Assembly (NCBI RefSeq): GCF_964340395.1 | Contig: NC_135567.1 | Span: 11,651,984 to 11,696,983 of the forward strand | DNA: 45,000 bases | Origin: Glandiceps talaboti | Lineage: Eukaryota > Hemichordata > Enteropneusta > Spengelidae | Reading direction: 5' to 3' | Shown here: piece after piece, positions 26,980 to 38,460 of the stretch | How the letters are laid out: each line of letters opens with the position of its first letter | How positions within the stretch are numbered: the stretch's first letter is position 1 | Position numbers and translations under genes: made by a program | The notes under the pieces: generated by a model | Database searches by the model: none | The model's input: the letters and a program-made list of their open reading frames with translations, nothing else | Told to the model about the DNA's origin: nothing

Positions 26980-29905
26980 GTCCGGTGAGAGGGGCGATTG
27001 TTGTAGTGCACAACACTGTACGGTGAGAGGGGTGATTGTTGTAGTGTACGACACTGTACGGTGAGAGGGTGGCTGTTGTATTGCACAATACTGTACGGTG
27101 AGAGGGAGGTTGTTGTAGCGCACGACACTGTAGGGTGAGAGAGGCAGTTGTACTGCATGACATGGTATGGTGAGAGGGGAGATTTTTTGTAGTGCTCGAC
27201 ACTACGGTGAGAGGGGTGGTTGTTGTAGTGCACAACACTGTACGGTGAGAAGGGTGGCTGTTGTAGTGTACGACACTGTATGGTGAGAGGGATGGTTGTT
27301 GTAATACACGACATTGAATTGTGAGAGGGGTGGTTGTTGTAATGCACATCGCATTCGGTGAGAGGAGTAGTTTTTGTAGTGCACAACACTATGGTGAGAG
27401 GGGTGTCTTTGTAGTGCACAACACTGTATGATGAGAGGGGTGGTTGTTGTAGTGCACGACACTGTATGATGAGAGGGGTGGTTGCTGTAGTGTACGACAC
27501 TCTACGGTTAGAGGGTGGTCGTTGTAGTGCAATACATTGTATGGTGAGAGGGTGGTTGTTGTAGTGCACGACCCTGTATAGTGAGAGGGGTGTCTATTGT
27601 AGTGCACGGCACTGTATGGTGAGAGGGTCGATGTGCACGACACCGTACCGTGAGAGGGGTGGTTGTTGTAGTGCAAGACACTTTATGGTGAGAGGGATGG
27701 TTGTTATAGTGCACGACACTGTACGGTGAGAGGGGTGGTTGTTGTAGTGCATGAAACTGTACCGTGAGAGGGTTGGTTGTTGTGGTGCACGACACTGTAA
27801 AGTGAAAGGGGTTGTTGTTGTAGTGTACAACACGTTACGGTGAGAGTCGTAGCTGTTGCAGAGCATGAAGCTGTAATTTGAGAGGGGTGGATGTTGTAGT
27901 GCACAACACTGTATGGTGAGAGGGGCAGCTGTTGTACTGCATGATAAGGTGCAGTGAGAGGGAAGGTTTTTTGTAGTGCTCGACACTGTACAGTAAATGG
28001 GTTGGTTATTGTAGTGCACGACACTACAGTGAGGGGGGGTGGTTGTTGTAGTGCAAGACACTGTATGGTGAGAGGGGTTGTTGTTGTAGTGCACGACACT
28101 ACAGTGAAATGGGTGGTTATTGTAGTGCACGACACTGTATGGTGAGAGGGGTGGTTGTTGTAGTGCACGGCATTCTATAGTGAGAGGTGTGGTTGTTGTA
28201 GTGCACAACACTGTACGGTGAGAGGGGTGGTTGTTGTAGTGCATGACACTGTATGGTGAGAGGGGCAGTTGTTGTACTGCATGACATGGTATGGTGAGAG
28301 GGGAGGTTTTTTGTAGTGCTCAACACTACAGTGAGAGGGGTGGTTGTTGTAGTACACGACACTGGATGGTGAGAGGGGTGGTTGTTGTTGTTGTGCACGG
28401 CACTGTACAGTGAGAGGGGGGGTTGCTGTAGTGTACGACACTCTACGGTTAGAGGGTGGTCGTTGTAGTGCAATACATTGTATGGTGAGAGGGTGGTTGT
28501 TGTAGTGTACAACACTGTATGGTGAGAGGGGTGGTTGTTGTAGTGCACGACCCTGTATAGTGAGAGGGGTGTCTATTGTAGTGCACGACACTGTATGGTG
28601 AGAGGGTCGATGTGCACGACACCGTACCGTGAGAGGGGTGGTTGTTGTAGTGCAAGACACGTTATGGTGAGAGGGATGGTTGTTATAGTGCACGACACTG
28701 TACAGTGAGAGGGGTGGTTGTTGTAGTGCATGAAACTGTACCGTGAGAGGGTTGGTTGTTGTGGTGCACGACACTGTAAAGTGAAAGGGGTTGTTGTTGT
28801 AGTGTAGAACACGTTACGGTGAGAGTTGTAGCTGTTGCAGAGCATGAAGCTGTAATTTGAGAGGGGTGGATGCTGTAGTGCACAACACTGTATGGTGAGA
28901 GGGGCAGCTGTTGTACTGCATGATAAGGTGCAGTGAGAGGGAAGGTTTTTTGTAGTGCACGACACTACAGTGAGGGGGGTGGTTGTTGTAGTGCAAGACA
29001 CTGTATGGTGAGAGGGGTTGTTTTTGTAGTGCACGACACTACAGTGAAATGGGTGGTTATTGTAGTGCACGACACTGTATGGTGAGAGGGGTGGTTGTTG
29101 TAGTGCATGAAACTGTACCGTGAGAGGGTTGGTTGTTGTGGTGCACGACACTGTAAAGTGAAAGGGGTTGTTGTTGTAGTGTAGAACACGTTACGGTGAG
29201 AGTTGTAGCTGTTGCAGAGCATGAAGCTGTAATTTGAGAGGGGTGGATGCTGTAGTGCACAACACTGTATGGTGAGAGGGGCAGCTGTTGTACTGCATGA
29301 TAAGGTGCAGTGAGAGGGAAGGTTTTTTGTAGTGCACGACACTACAGTGAGGGGGGTGGTTGTTGTAGTGCAAGACACTGTATGGTGAGAGGGGTTGTTT
29401 TTGTAGTGCACGACACTACAGTGAAATGGGTGGTTATTGTAGTGCACGACACTGTATGGTGAGAGGGGTGGTTGTTGTAGTGCAAGGCATTCTATAGTGA
29501 GAGGTGTGGTTGTTGTAGTGCACAACACTGTACAGTGAGAGGGGTGGTTGTTGTAGTGCATGACACTGTATGGTGAGAGGGGCAGTTGTTGTACTGCATG
29601 ACATGGTATGGTGAGAGGGGAGGTTTTTTGTAGTGCTCAACACTACAGCGAGAGGGGTGGTTGTTGTAGTGCACGACACTGGATGGTGAGAGGGGTGGTT
29701 GTTGTTGTTGTGCATGGCACTGTACAGTGAGAGGGGTGGTTGTTGTAGTGTATGACACTGTATGGTGAGAGGGGTGGCTGTTGTAGTACACGACGCTGTG
29801 ATATTAGAGGGGTGGTTGTTGTAGTGTACAATACTGTATGGTGAGATTGGCAGTTGTTGTAGTGTACGACATGGTATGGTAAGAGGGGCAGTTGTTGAAG
29901 TGCTC
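26980..29905 (+). repeat. 38-bp minisatellite, locus 2 (about 77 units)
   Basis: Same unit as locus 1. A 377-bp block (10 units less 3 bp) is tandemly duplicated, with copies starting at 28728 and 29105. A further copy starts at 27749, 979 bp before the first. The + strand is strongly G-rich and C-poor. Confidence 0.97.
28728..29481 (+). repeat. 377-bp higher-order repeat in locus 2
   Basis: The marker variant GCATGAAACTGTACCGTGAG occurs at 28728 and 29105, exactly 377 bp apart, and at 27749. The following variant units (TGTAGAACACGTTACGG, TGTAATTTGAGAGG) recur in the same order. Confidence 0.85.
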
Positions 29906-30110
29906 GAAACGCATAGTCATCATGGAAAGTTTGAATGGTAAAGTTTTAAAAAAAAAAACTGAGTTTGCTTCTCACCACGTCCACCACCTCGAGGGAAGAA
30001 AATACTCATCAGTTACTATCCACTGTATATACCAGTGGGCACGTTTGCTCAGCTGGTCAGAGCACTCTGACTAGTGTTTAGGGGACGTGGATTCAATTCC
30101 TACACGTATC
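29906..30110 (+). mobile_element. Spacer and tRNA-derived SINE head after minisatellite locus 2
   Basis: A ~110-bp spacer similar to that at locus 1 is followed by an A-box-like TTTGCTCAGCTGG (30044-30056) and a degenerate B-box GGATTCAATTCC (30089-30100). Confidence 0.6.
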
Positions 30111-33100
30111 AATTTTCTTTCCTGACGTACAATATATTTTAGTCATCAATGACTATAAATAAAATATTGCTATCAATTTAAAAATGCTGCCTTCGACTGA
30201 CTCATATGATACAATGTTGCTATGAGATTGATTATTTCAAACTGTTTGTCGAACCAATACCCTACATCTAATAAACTCCCCTGGCTATGTAAAAAAAAAA
30301 GTGTTGGGCAAATATTGCGAGATGACATTTGGATTGTTTACTAGTCCAGTCCAACTGAACTGGCAAAATTGTGTTTGAATGATGATGTCACTGTCATGTA
30401 TACAGCTGCTAGTCTCAGAACAACAGTTTGCTCGTTTGTATGAGTGAGATACACATTAAGAGTGCGCATGCGTAAATAAACTGGTCCCTGGACGGGGTCA
30501 ATACAAGGTGAAATAAAGTATATTATGTATTACCGGTATCAAACTAGGATTCTAATCTCAAATTTTAACTGAGAGATAATTCGTATTGATGTACGATTAT
30601 TTCTATATTCGTGCTCTGGAATACAACTTAATAAGAACCGATCTGAAACCATTTAATCTGGGTTTTTTTATAATTTCTTCACACACCTCATGCAAATAAG
30701 GTGTAAAAATAGAATTTTGCGTAAACAGTGATTCAAACATCTTAATATCCTAAACTAGTGGGCTAATTGAACTGACATGTGTTGTGTAGGTGTGTGGGGA
30801 TGAGCAGATATAAGTTTGACTTTGTCATTATATGCAAATGAAGTCTAAACATATATTTTTTTGGTTAAAATCTTTCAAAACTCCTCTCTTCCAAAACTAC
30901 TGTACCAATTTAGTTAAAATGAGTTTTGTAAGTGTCTTGTGATATGCAGATATGTCTATTCGAGACAAATTGACTGGGTCATTAGGATAGAAATTAGAAT
31001 TGTTTTTAGTAAAAAAAATTAAGATATTTTGTTCTCCAATATTACGTGGCCAATTTAATTGAATTTCTTGTGTAGCTGTTCTGGGATGAGCAGATTATTT
31101 TGTTTTAAAGAGAAGTTCATTAGGTTATTATTCTGAAAATAAGGGGTATACAAATTGACAGGTCCGTAGACGACAGAGGAGAGCTAACTCAAACGCATGC
31201 AAGTCAATTTGAATTTTAAATTTTAATTTAAACTGATTCATGTATATTTTGTAAAGATTAAATTTCAGTTTGTAACTGCCAGACATACACGTATGCGTAA
31301 ACTTACACTAAAATATTGCGCTAACGTTAAAATTTGAGCTACTGTATGTCACTCGATTTATGTTGGGATCCGAGTTTCAAGGTTTCCAAAGACAACGAGT
31401 GGGAGATTGCTTGTCAAGTATAAAACTAATAAACCAGGTTGTTTCTAGGTAGGTCAGACAAATATTTCCATTTGCGCATGCATAAACAGTCATTTGACAG
31501 AATCGTAGACGACAGAGGAGAGCTAGATAACACACACACGCATGCGTAGTAAAACGAATTAACCTGTGCACTAGTTACCCAGACATGGATCATGTTGATG
31601 TATGTATCATAATTTCGTGGCCAATCACAGCATTCCTTTGATAAATCAGACTAACAGTATAGCCACATACAAAATGTCAAATCACACAAATTATATTGTT
31701 TAAGTGAACTTCTTCACAGCAGATAATTTAATGAGGGTTGGCAACACATTATGGTATCTACCAAACATTGTTTACCTGGCATAGTGATAATTGATAATAA
31801 TATATATAACGATATACTTATCTGTGTACCAAGTTCGAACTTTAAGGAATTGGTCTATGATAGTGTTAATAATGTTAAGAAAATAACTAAATAAAATAAA
31901 TTCAAATGTATTTTGAATGTGTTGGCTTATAACTACAATTATTTGTTTATCATCTAATGTCGTTATTTTAATTGTACACGTTTATAAACTCACTCATTTT
32001 TACTTTTTCTAAAAATTAACTGCAAAAAGCAAAAAGACATCCTCGGAATAATCCCATAAAGAAATAATTCCCAAACTGGGCATACGTGTCGCAATACTAT
32101 TACTAGGTAAGAGGACAGCTACATCCACGCATGCGTCCTAGTCAAATCTCAAACTGAACTCCATCCCCATCCCACTCTTCACCTACTAAAATTTTACAAT
32201 TGAAAGCATCTGAGTAATAGGTTGGAGAATTGTCTTGAAGTCGTTTGACCTGAGTGTACAAAGTGAAACTGTTTCTTCTTTAACTCTTTTCTGACAACTT
32301 CTACATTGTTAAGGAATGGTTTTGTATTTAATTTCCAAATCTGCTTTCCTGCTCGGACTAAACATTTAAGTTTTTTTTTTAATTGAAATGACGTAACCGA
32401 CCAAAGAAAAATATTCGCGAGGCGAGATATTTTATCGGTTAAAAACTCCAGTTACAATATTCCATAATACATGCACAGCGATCAGTTTACAGAGTGTCAT
32501 TTTTTTAGCTTTATGTGGTCTCAGTCGGATGTAAAACGCGTAGCCTTGAGAAATTAAGCATCGCTGTGTTGATACCTCATTAGCTATAAACACCTGGTGC
32601 AAAACTAATTAATCAATGCATTATTTAAACAGAGATGGGACGCAACTCGACAATAGATAAAACTACATCTCATTACCGGACACATTAAAACGCAAAACGG
32701 TACGTAATGTCAGAAGGTCAAACAACCCCTGTCTAGTTAAAGTGTATTACTTCACGAAGACTTAAATGATAACTATTAATATTGTGACTGTCCCACCTAC
32801 CATGTATGCACAACATTTACTTAACTGGCCTGGAATTTAACTCATGACGTCAACTTCAACTTTGGTAGCTTTTTATTTGTTGGTGCTGTTATACGATTTT
32901 GTGTACTAGTAACGTACTGTATATACAGATAAAAGTAATTGGATATTGAATGGTTTCTCTCAAAAAGATGTTCGCCACAGTATTATTTATTAATATATTG
33001 GCTTTAATATCTTCAGATATAGATAAAACTACAAGTCTCTATTTTATCAAATCCTGCTAACGATTTCTACACGTAATACAGTAAATGCTGGTTTAACGTG

Positions 33101-33380
33101 TTTTGATTTATAATAATAATAATAATGGTGTTAGACTAAACCAGTATTGTTTGCCAACTTTACCTTCTTGACTTTACATTTCTGTCAAATGTAATGAAAT
33201 TCAGTTCAAGCCTGAAATCAAGCCTTTTTCGATTTTCATTTCTTGGGGAGATTAAATTTGGTTCAGATAGTGTTATTTTCTAAGCTTCAATCGATCTTTT
33301 TGTGCTTCCAGAGTGTAAATATAGTTTGTTATAGATATAATTTTGGTGTCAACTAAGCTATGTATTGGGCAGGACACACT
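30110..33380 (+). repeat. ~3 kb segmental duplication, copy 1
   Basis: It aligns with 38410-41175 in the same orientation. Shared markers are the 35-bp block (30395-30429), GGTTTCCAAAGAC (31381), GTAGACGACAGA (31505), TTCGTGGCCAATCACAGCAT (31614), TATTCGCGAGGC and TTACCGGACACATTAAAACG (32677). There is no conserved ORF. It contains three CGCATGCG octamers. Confidence 0.85.
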
Positions 33381-33442
33381 AACACTGTGGTAAATGTTTC
33401 TTGTTAGTTGTAGCTCCTGTTACAATCAATCGATCGATATAC

Positions 33443-36400
33443 AGGACACTGTGTAGTGAGAGGGGTGGGAGTTGTAGTGCACAACACTGTTCGGTGAGCG
33501 GGGGGCAGTTGTTGTAGCGCACGACACTAAACAATGAGATGGGTAGATATTGTAGTGAATGACACTATATGGTGAGTGGGGTGGTTGTTGTAGTGTACGA
33601 CACTGCATGGTGAGAGGGGTGGTTGTTGTAGTACATGACAATGTATGGTGAGAGGGGTGATTGTTGTAGTGCTCTGCACTGCATGGTGAGAGGGGTGGTT
33701 GTTGTAGTTCATGACAATATATGGTGAGAGGGGCAGTTGTTGTAGTGCACGACACTGCATGGTGAGAGGTGTGGTTGTTGTAGTGTATGACACTACATGG
33801 TGAGAGGGGTGGTTGTTGTAGTGCACGACAATGTATGGTGAGAGGGGTGGTTGTTATAGTGCATGACAATGTATGGTGAGAGGGGTGGTTGTTGTAGTGC
33901 ACGACACTGCATGGTGAGAGGGCTGGTTGTTGTAGTGTATGACAATGTATGGTGAGAGGGGCAGTTGTTGTATTACACGACACTGCATGGTGAGAGGGGT
34001 GGTTGTTGTAGTGCATGACAATGTATGGTGAGAGGGGCAGTTGTTGTAGTGCACGACACTGCATGGTGAGAGGGGTGGTTGTTGTAGTGTACGACACTAT
34101 GGTGAGAGGGGTGGTTGTTGTAGTGCATGACAAAGTATGGTGAGAGGGGTGGTTGTTGTAGTGCATGACACTGCATGGTGAGAGGGGTGATTGTTGTAGT
34201 GTACGACACTATGGTGAGAGGGGTGGTTGTTGTAGTGCATGACAATGTATGCTGAGAGGGGTGGTTGTTGTAGTGTACGACAATATATGGTGAGAGGGGT
34301 GGTTGTTGTGGTGCATGACAACATATAGTGAGAGGGGTGGTTGTTGTAGTGCATGGCACTGTACAGTGCGAGAGGTGGTTGTTGTAGTGCACGGCACTGT
34401 ACGGTGAGAGGGGAGGTTGTTGTAGTGCATGGCACTGTACAGTGCGAGAGGTGGTTCTTGTAGTGCACGGCACTGTATAGTGAGAGGGGTGGTTGTTGTA
34501 GTGCGCGGCACTGTATAGTGCGAGAGGTGGTTGTTGTAGTGCACGGCACTATATGGTGAGAGGGGTGGTTGTTGTAGTGCACAGCACTGTATGGTGAGAG
34601 GGGTGATTGTTGTAGTGTACGACACTATGGTGAGAGGGGTGGTTGTTGTAGTGCATGACAATGTATGCTGAGAGGGGTGGTTGTTGTAGTGTACGACAAT
34701 ATATGGTGAGAGGGGTGGTTGTTGTGGTGCATGACAACATATAGTGAGAGGGGTGGTTGTTGTAGTGCATGGCACTGTACAGTGCGAGAGGTGGTTGTTG
34801 TAGTGCACGGCACTGTACGGTGAGAGGGGGGGTTGTTGTAGTGCATGGCACTGTACAGTGCGAGAGGTGGTTCTTGTAGTGCACGGCACTGTATAGTGAG
34901 AGGGGTGGTTGTTGTAGTGCACGGCACTGTATAGTGTGAGAGGTGGTTGTTGTAGTGCACGACACTGCATGGTGAGAGGGGTGATTGTTGTAGTGTACGA
35001 CAACATATAGTGAGAGGGGTGGTTGTTGTAGTGCATGACAATGTATGGTGAGAGGGGCAGATGTTGTAGTGCACGACACTGCATGGTGAGAGGGGTGGTT
35101 GTTGCAGTGTACGACACTGTATGGAGAGAGGGGTGGTTGTTGTAGTGCATGACAGTATTTTGAGAGGGGTGGTTGTTGTAGTGCACGACACTGCATGGTG
35201 AGAGGGGTGATTGTTGTAGTGTACGACACTGTATGGTGAGAGGGGTGGTTGTTGTAGTGCATGACAATGTATGCTGAGAGGGGTGGTTGTTGTAGTGTAC
35301 GACAATATATGGTGAGAGGGGTGTTTGTTGTAGTGCATGACAACATATAGTGAGAGGGGTGGTTGTTGTAGTGCATGGCACTGTACAGTGCGAGAGGTGG
35401 TTGTTGTAGTGCACGGAACTGTACGGTGAGAGGGGTGGTTGTTGTAGTGCATGGCACTGTACAGTGCGAGAGGTGGTTGTTGTAGTGCACGGCACTGTAT
35501 AGTGAGAGGGGTGGTTGTTGTAGTGCACGGCACTGTATAGTGCGAGAGGTGGTTGTTGTAGTGCACGACACTATATGGTGAGAGGGGTGGTTGTTGTAGT
35601 GCACAGCACTGTACAGTGTGAGAGGTGGTTCTTGTAATATACGAAACTGTATGGTGAGAGGAGTGGCTGTTGTAATGCACGACAGTGTATGGTGAGAGGG
35701 GAGGTTTTTGTAGTGCTCGAAACTACGGGGAGAGGGGTCGATGTTTTAGTGCACAACACTGTATGATGAGAGGGCTGGTTGTTGTAGTGCACAACACTGT
35801 ATGGTGAGAGGGGCAGTTGTTCTTGTGCATGACTTCGGTGAGAGGGGTGGTTGTTGTAGTGCACAACACTGTATGATGAGAGGGGCAGTTGTAGTGCATG
35901 ACACTGTACAGTGAGAGGAGTTGTTGTAGTGCACGGCACTATATGGTGAGAGAGGTGTTTTTTATAGTGCACATCACTGTACGGTGAGAGGGGTGGTTGT
36001 TGTAGTGTACTACACTGTATGGTGAGAGGGGTTGTTGTTGTAGTGCACGACACTGTACGTTGAGAGGGGTGGTTGTTGTAGTCCACTGCACTGTACGGTG
36101 AGAAGGCCCATTGTTGTAGTGCACAACACTGTACGGTGAGAGGGGTAGTTGTTGTAGTGTATAACACTGTATGGTGAGAGGGGCGGTTGTTGTAGTATTC
36201 GACACTGTACGGTGAGAAGGGAGGTTTTTGTAGTGCACAACACTGTACGGTGAGAGGGGTGGTTGTTGTAGTGCACGACAGTGTATGGTGAGAGGGGTTG
36301 TTGTTGTAGTGCACGGCTCTGTACGGTGAGAGGGGTGGTTCTGTAAGTGCACAACACTATGGTGGTAGGGGTTGTTGTTGTAGTGCAAGACACTGAACAA

Positions 36401-38348
36401 TGAGTGGGGCGGTTGTTGTAGTGCATGACAATGTATGGTGAGAGGGGTGGTTGTTGTAGTGCACGGCACTGTATAGTGTGAGAGGTGGTTGTTGTAGTGC
36501 ACGACACTGCATGGTGAGAGGGGTGATTGTTGTAGTGTACGACAACATATAGTGAGAGGGGTGGTTGTTGTAGTGCATGACAATGTATGGTGAGAGGGGC
36601 AGATGTTGTAGTGCACGACACTGCATGGTGAGAGGGGTGGTTGTTGCAGTGTACGACACTGTATGGAGAGAGGGGTGGTTGTTGTAGTGCATGACAGTAT
36701 TTTGAGAGGGGTGGTTGTTGTAGTGCACGACACTGCATGGTGAGAGGGGTGATTGTTGTAGTGTACGACACTGTATGGTGAGAGGGGTGGTTGTTGTAGT
36801 GCATGACAATGTATGCTGAGAGGGGTGGTTGTTGTAGTGTACGACAATATATGGTGAGAGGGGTGTTTGTTGTAGTGCATGACAACATATAGTGAGAGGG
36901 GTGGTTGTTGTAGTGCATGGCACTGTACAGTGCGAGAGGTGGTTGTTGTAGTGCACGGAACTGTACGGTGAGAGGGGTGGTTGTTGTAGTGCATGGCACT
37001 GTACAGTGCGAGAGGTGGTTGTTGTAGTGCACGGCACTGTATAGTGAGAGGGGTGGTTGTTGTAGTGCACGGCACTGTATAGTGCGAGAGGTGGTTGTTG
37101 TAGTGCACGACACTATATGGTGAGAGGGGTGGTTGTTGTAGTGCACAGCACTGTACAGTGTGAGAGGTGGTTCTTGTAATATACGAAACTGTATGGTGAG
37201 AGGAGTGGCTGTTGTAATGCACGACAGTGCATGGTGAGAGGGGAGGTTTTTGTAGTGCTCGAAACTACGGGGAGAGGGGTCGATGTTTTAGTGCACAACA
37301 CTGTATGATGAGAGGGCTGGTTGTTGTAGTGCACAACACTGTATGGTGAGAGGGGCAGTTGTTCTTGTGCATGACTTCGGTGAGAGGGGTGGTTGTTGTA
37401 GTGCACAACACTGTATGATGAGAGGGGCAGTTGTAGTGCATGACACTGTACAGTGAGAGGAGTTGTTGTAGTGCACGGCACTATATGGTGAGAGAGGTGT
37501 TTTTTATAGTGCACATCACTGTACGGTGAGAGGGGTGGTTGTTGTAGTGTACTACACTGTATGGTGAGAGGGGTTGTTGTTGTAGTGCACGACACTGTAC
37601 GTTGAGAGGGGTGGTTGTTGTAGTCCACTGCACTGTACGGTGAGAAGGCCCATTGTTGTAGTGCACAACACTGTACGGTGAGAGGGGTAGTTGTTGTAGT
37701 GTATAACACTGTATGGTGAGAGGGGCGGTTGTTGTAGTATTCGACACTGTACGGTGAGAAGGGAGGTTTTTGTAGTGCACAACACTGTACGGTGAGAGGG
37801 GTGGTTGTTGTAGTGCACGACAGTGTATGGTGAGAGGGGTTGTTGTTGTAGTGCACGGCTCTGTACGGTGAGAGGGGTGGTTCTGTAAGTGCACAACACT
37901 ATGGTGGTAGGGGTTGTTGTTGTAGTGCAAGACACTGAACAATGAGTGGGGCGGTTGTTGTAGTGCATGACAATGTATGGTGAGAGGGGTGGTTGTTTTA
38001 GTGCACAGCAATGTATGGTGAGAGGGGTGGTTGTTGTGGTGCGCGACACTGTACGGTTAGAGTAGTGGTTGTTGTAGTGCAAGACACTGTATAGTGAGAG
38101 GGGTGGTTGTTGTAGTGGACAACACTGTTCGGTGACACTGCATGGTAAGAAGGGCAGTTGTTGTAGTGCATGACAATGTACGGTGAGAGGGGTGGTTGTT
38201 GTAGTGCACAACACTACATGGTGAGAGGGGCAGTTATTTTAGTGAATGACACTGAATGGTGAGAGGTTAAGTTGTTGAAATGCACGCCACTGTATGGTGA
38301 GAGGGTCGGTTGTTGTAGTGCACGACACTGTATGGTGAGAGGGTTGTC
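33443..38348 (+). repeat. 38-bp minisatellite, locus 3 (about 129 units)
   Basis: The longest array in the window. It contains a ~416-bp repeat (marker at 34201 and 34617) and two tandem 1542-bp super-repeats. Minus-strand ORFs up to 439 codons result from the absence of stops in all three minus frames and are broken by unit indels. Confidence 0.97.
34896..37980 (+). repeat. Two tandem 1542-bp super-repeats inside locus 3
   Basis: Copy 1 is about 34896-36437 and copy 2 about 36438-37980. Variant units match one for one at an offset of exactly 1542 bp. I saw only one clear difference (GTATGG at 35688 region against GCATGG at 37230 region). Similarity ends abruptly on both sides. Confidence 0.9.
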
Positions 38349-38460
38349 ACATTAGCTCAGCTGGTTAGAGAACTCTGAGTAGTCTTCAGGGTCATGGGTT
38401 TGAATCCTACACGAGACACCTTTCTTTCCTCATTGATAGCAAACTTTAGTCATCAATAAC
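38345..38460 (+). mobile_element. tRNA-derived SINE head directly after minisatellite locus 3
   Basis: The best preserved of the three heads. A-box TAGCTCAGCTGG is at 38353-38364 and B-box GGTTTGAATCC at 38397-38407, 44 bp apart. Here the minisatellite abuts the head without the spacer seen at loci 1 and 2. No acceptor stem pairing or CCA end is seen, so it is not a functional tRNA gene. Confidence 0.7.

Noticed and set aside
34209-37222. Long minus-strand ORFs (up to 439 codons) in the minisatellite as genes
   Set aside because: All three frames are open because the 38-bp unit lacks stops on that strand. The ORFs begin at CAT within units and end where unit indels shift the frame. No start context, splice sites or promoter were seen.
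38353-38407. Functional tRNA genes at 38353, 30044, 10458, 15009 and 42577
   Set aside because: Only Pol III A/B-box-like segments are kept. Acceptor and anticodon stems do not pair, and downstream sequence is shared as in SINEs.
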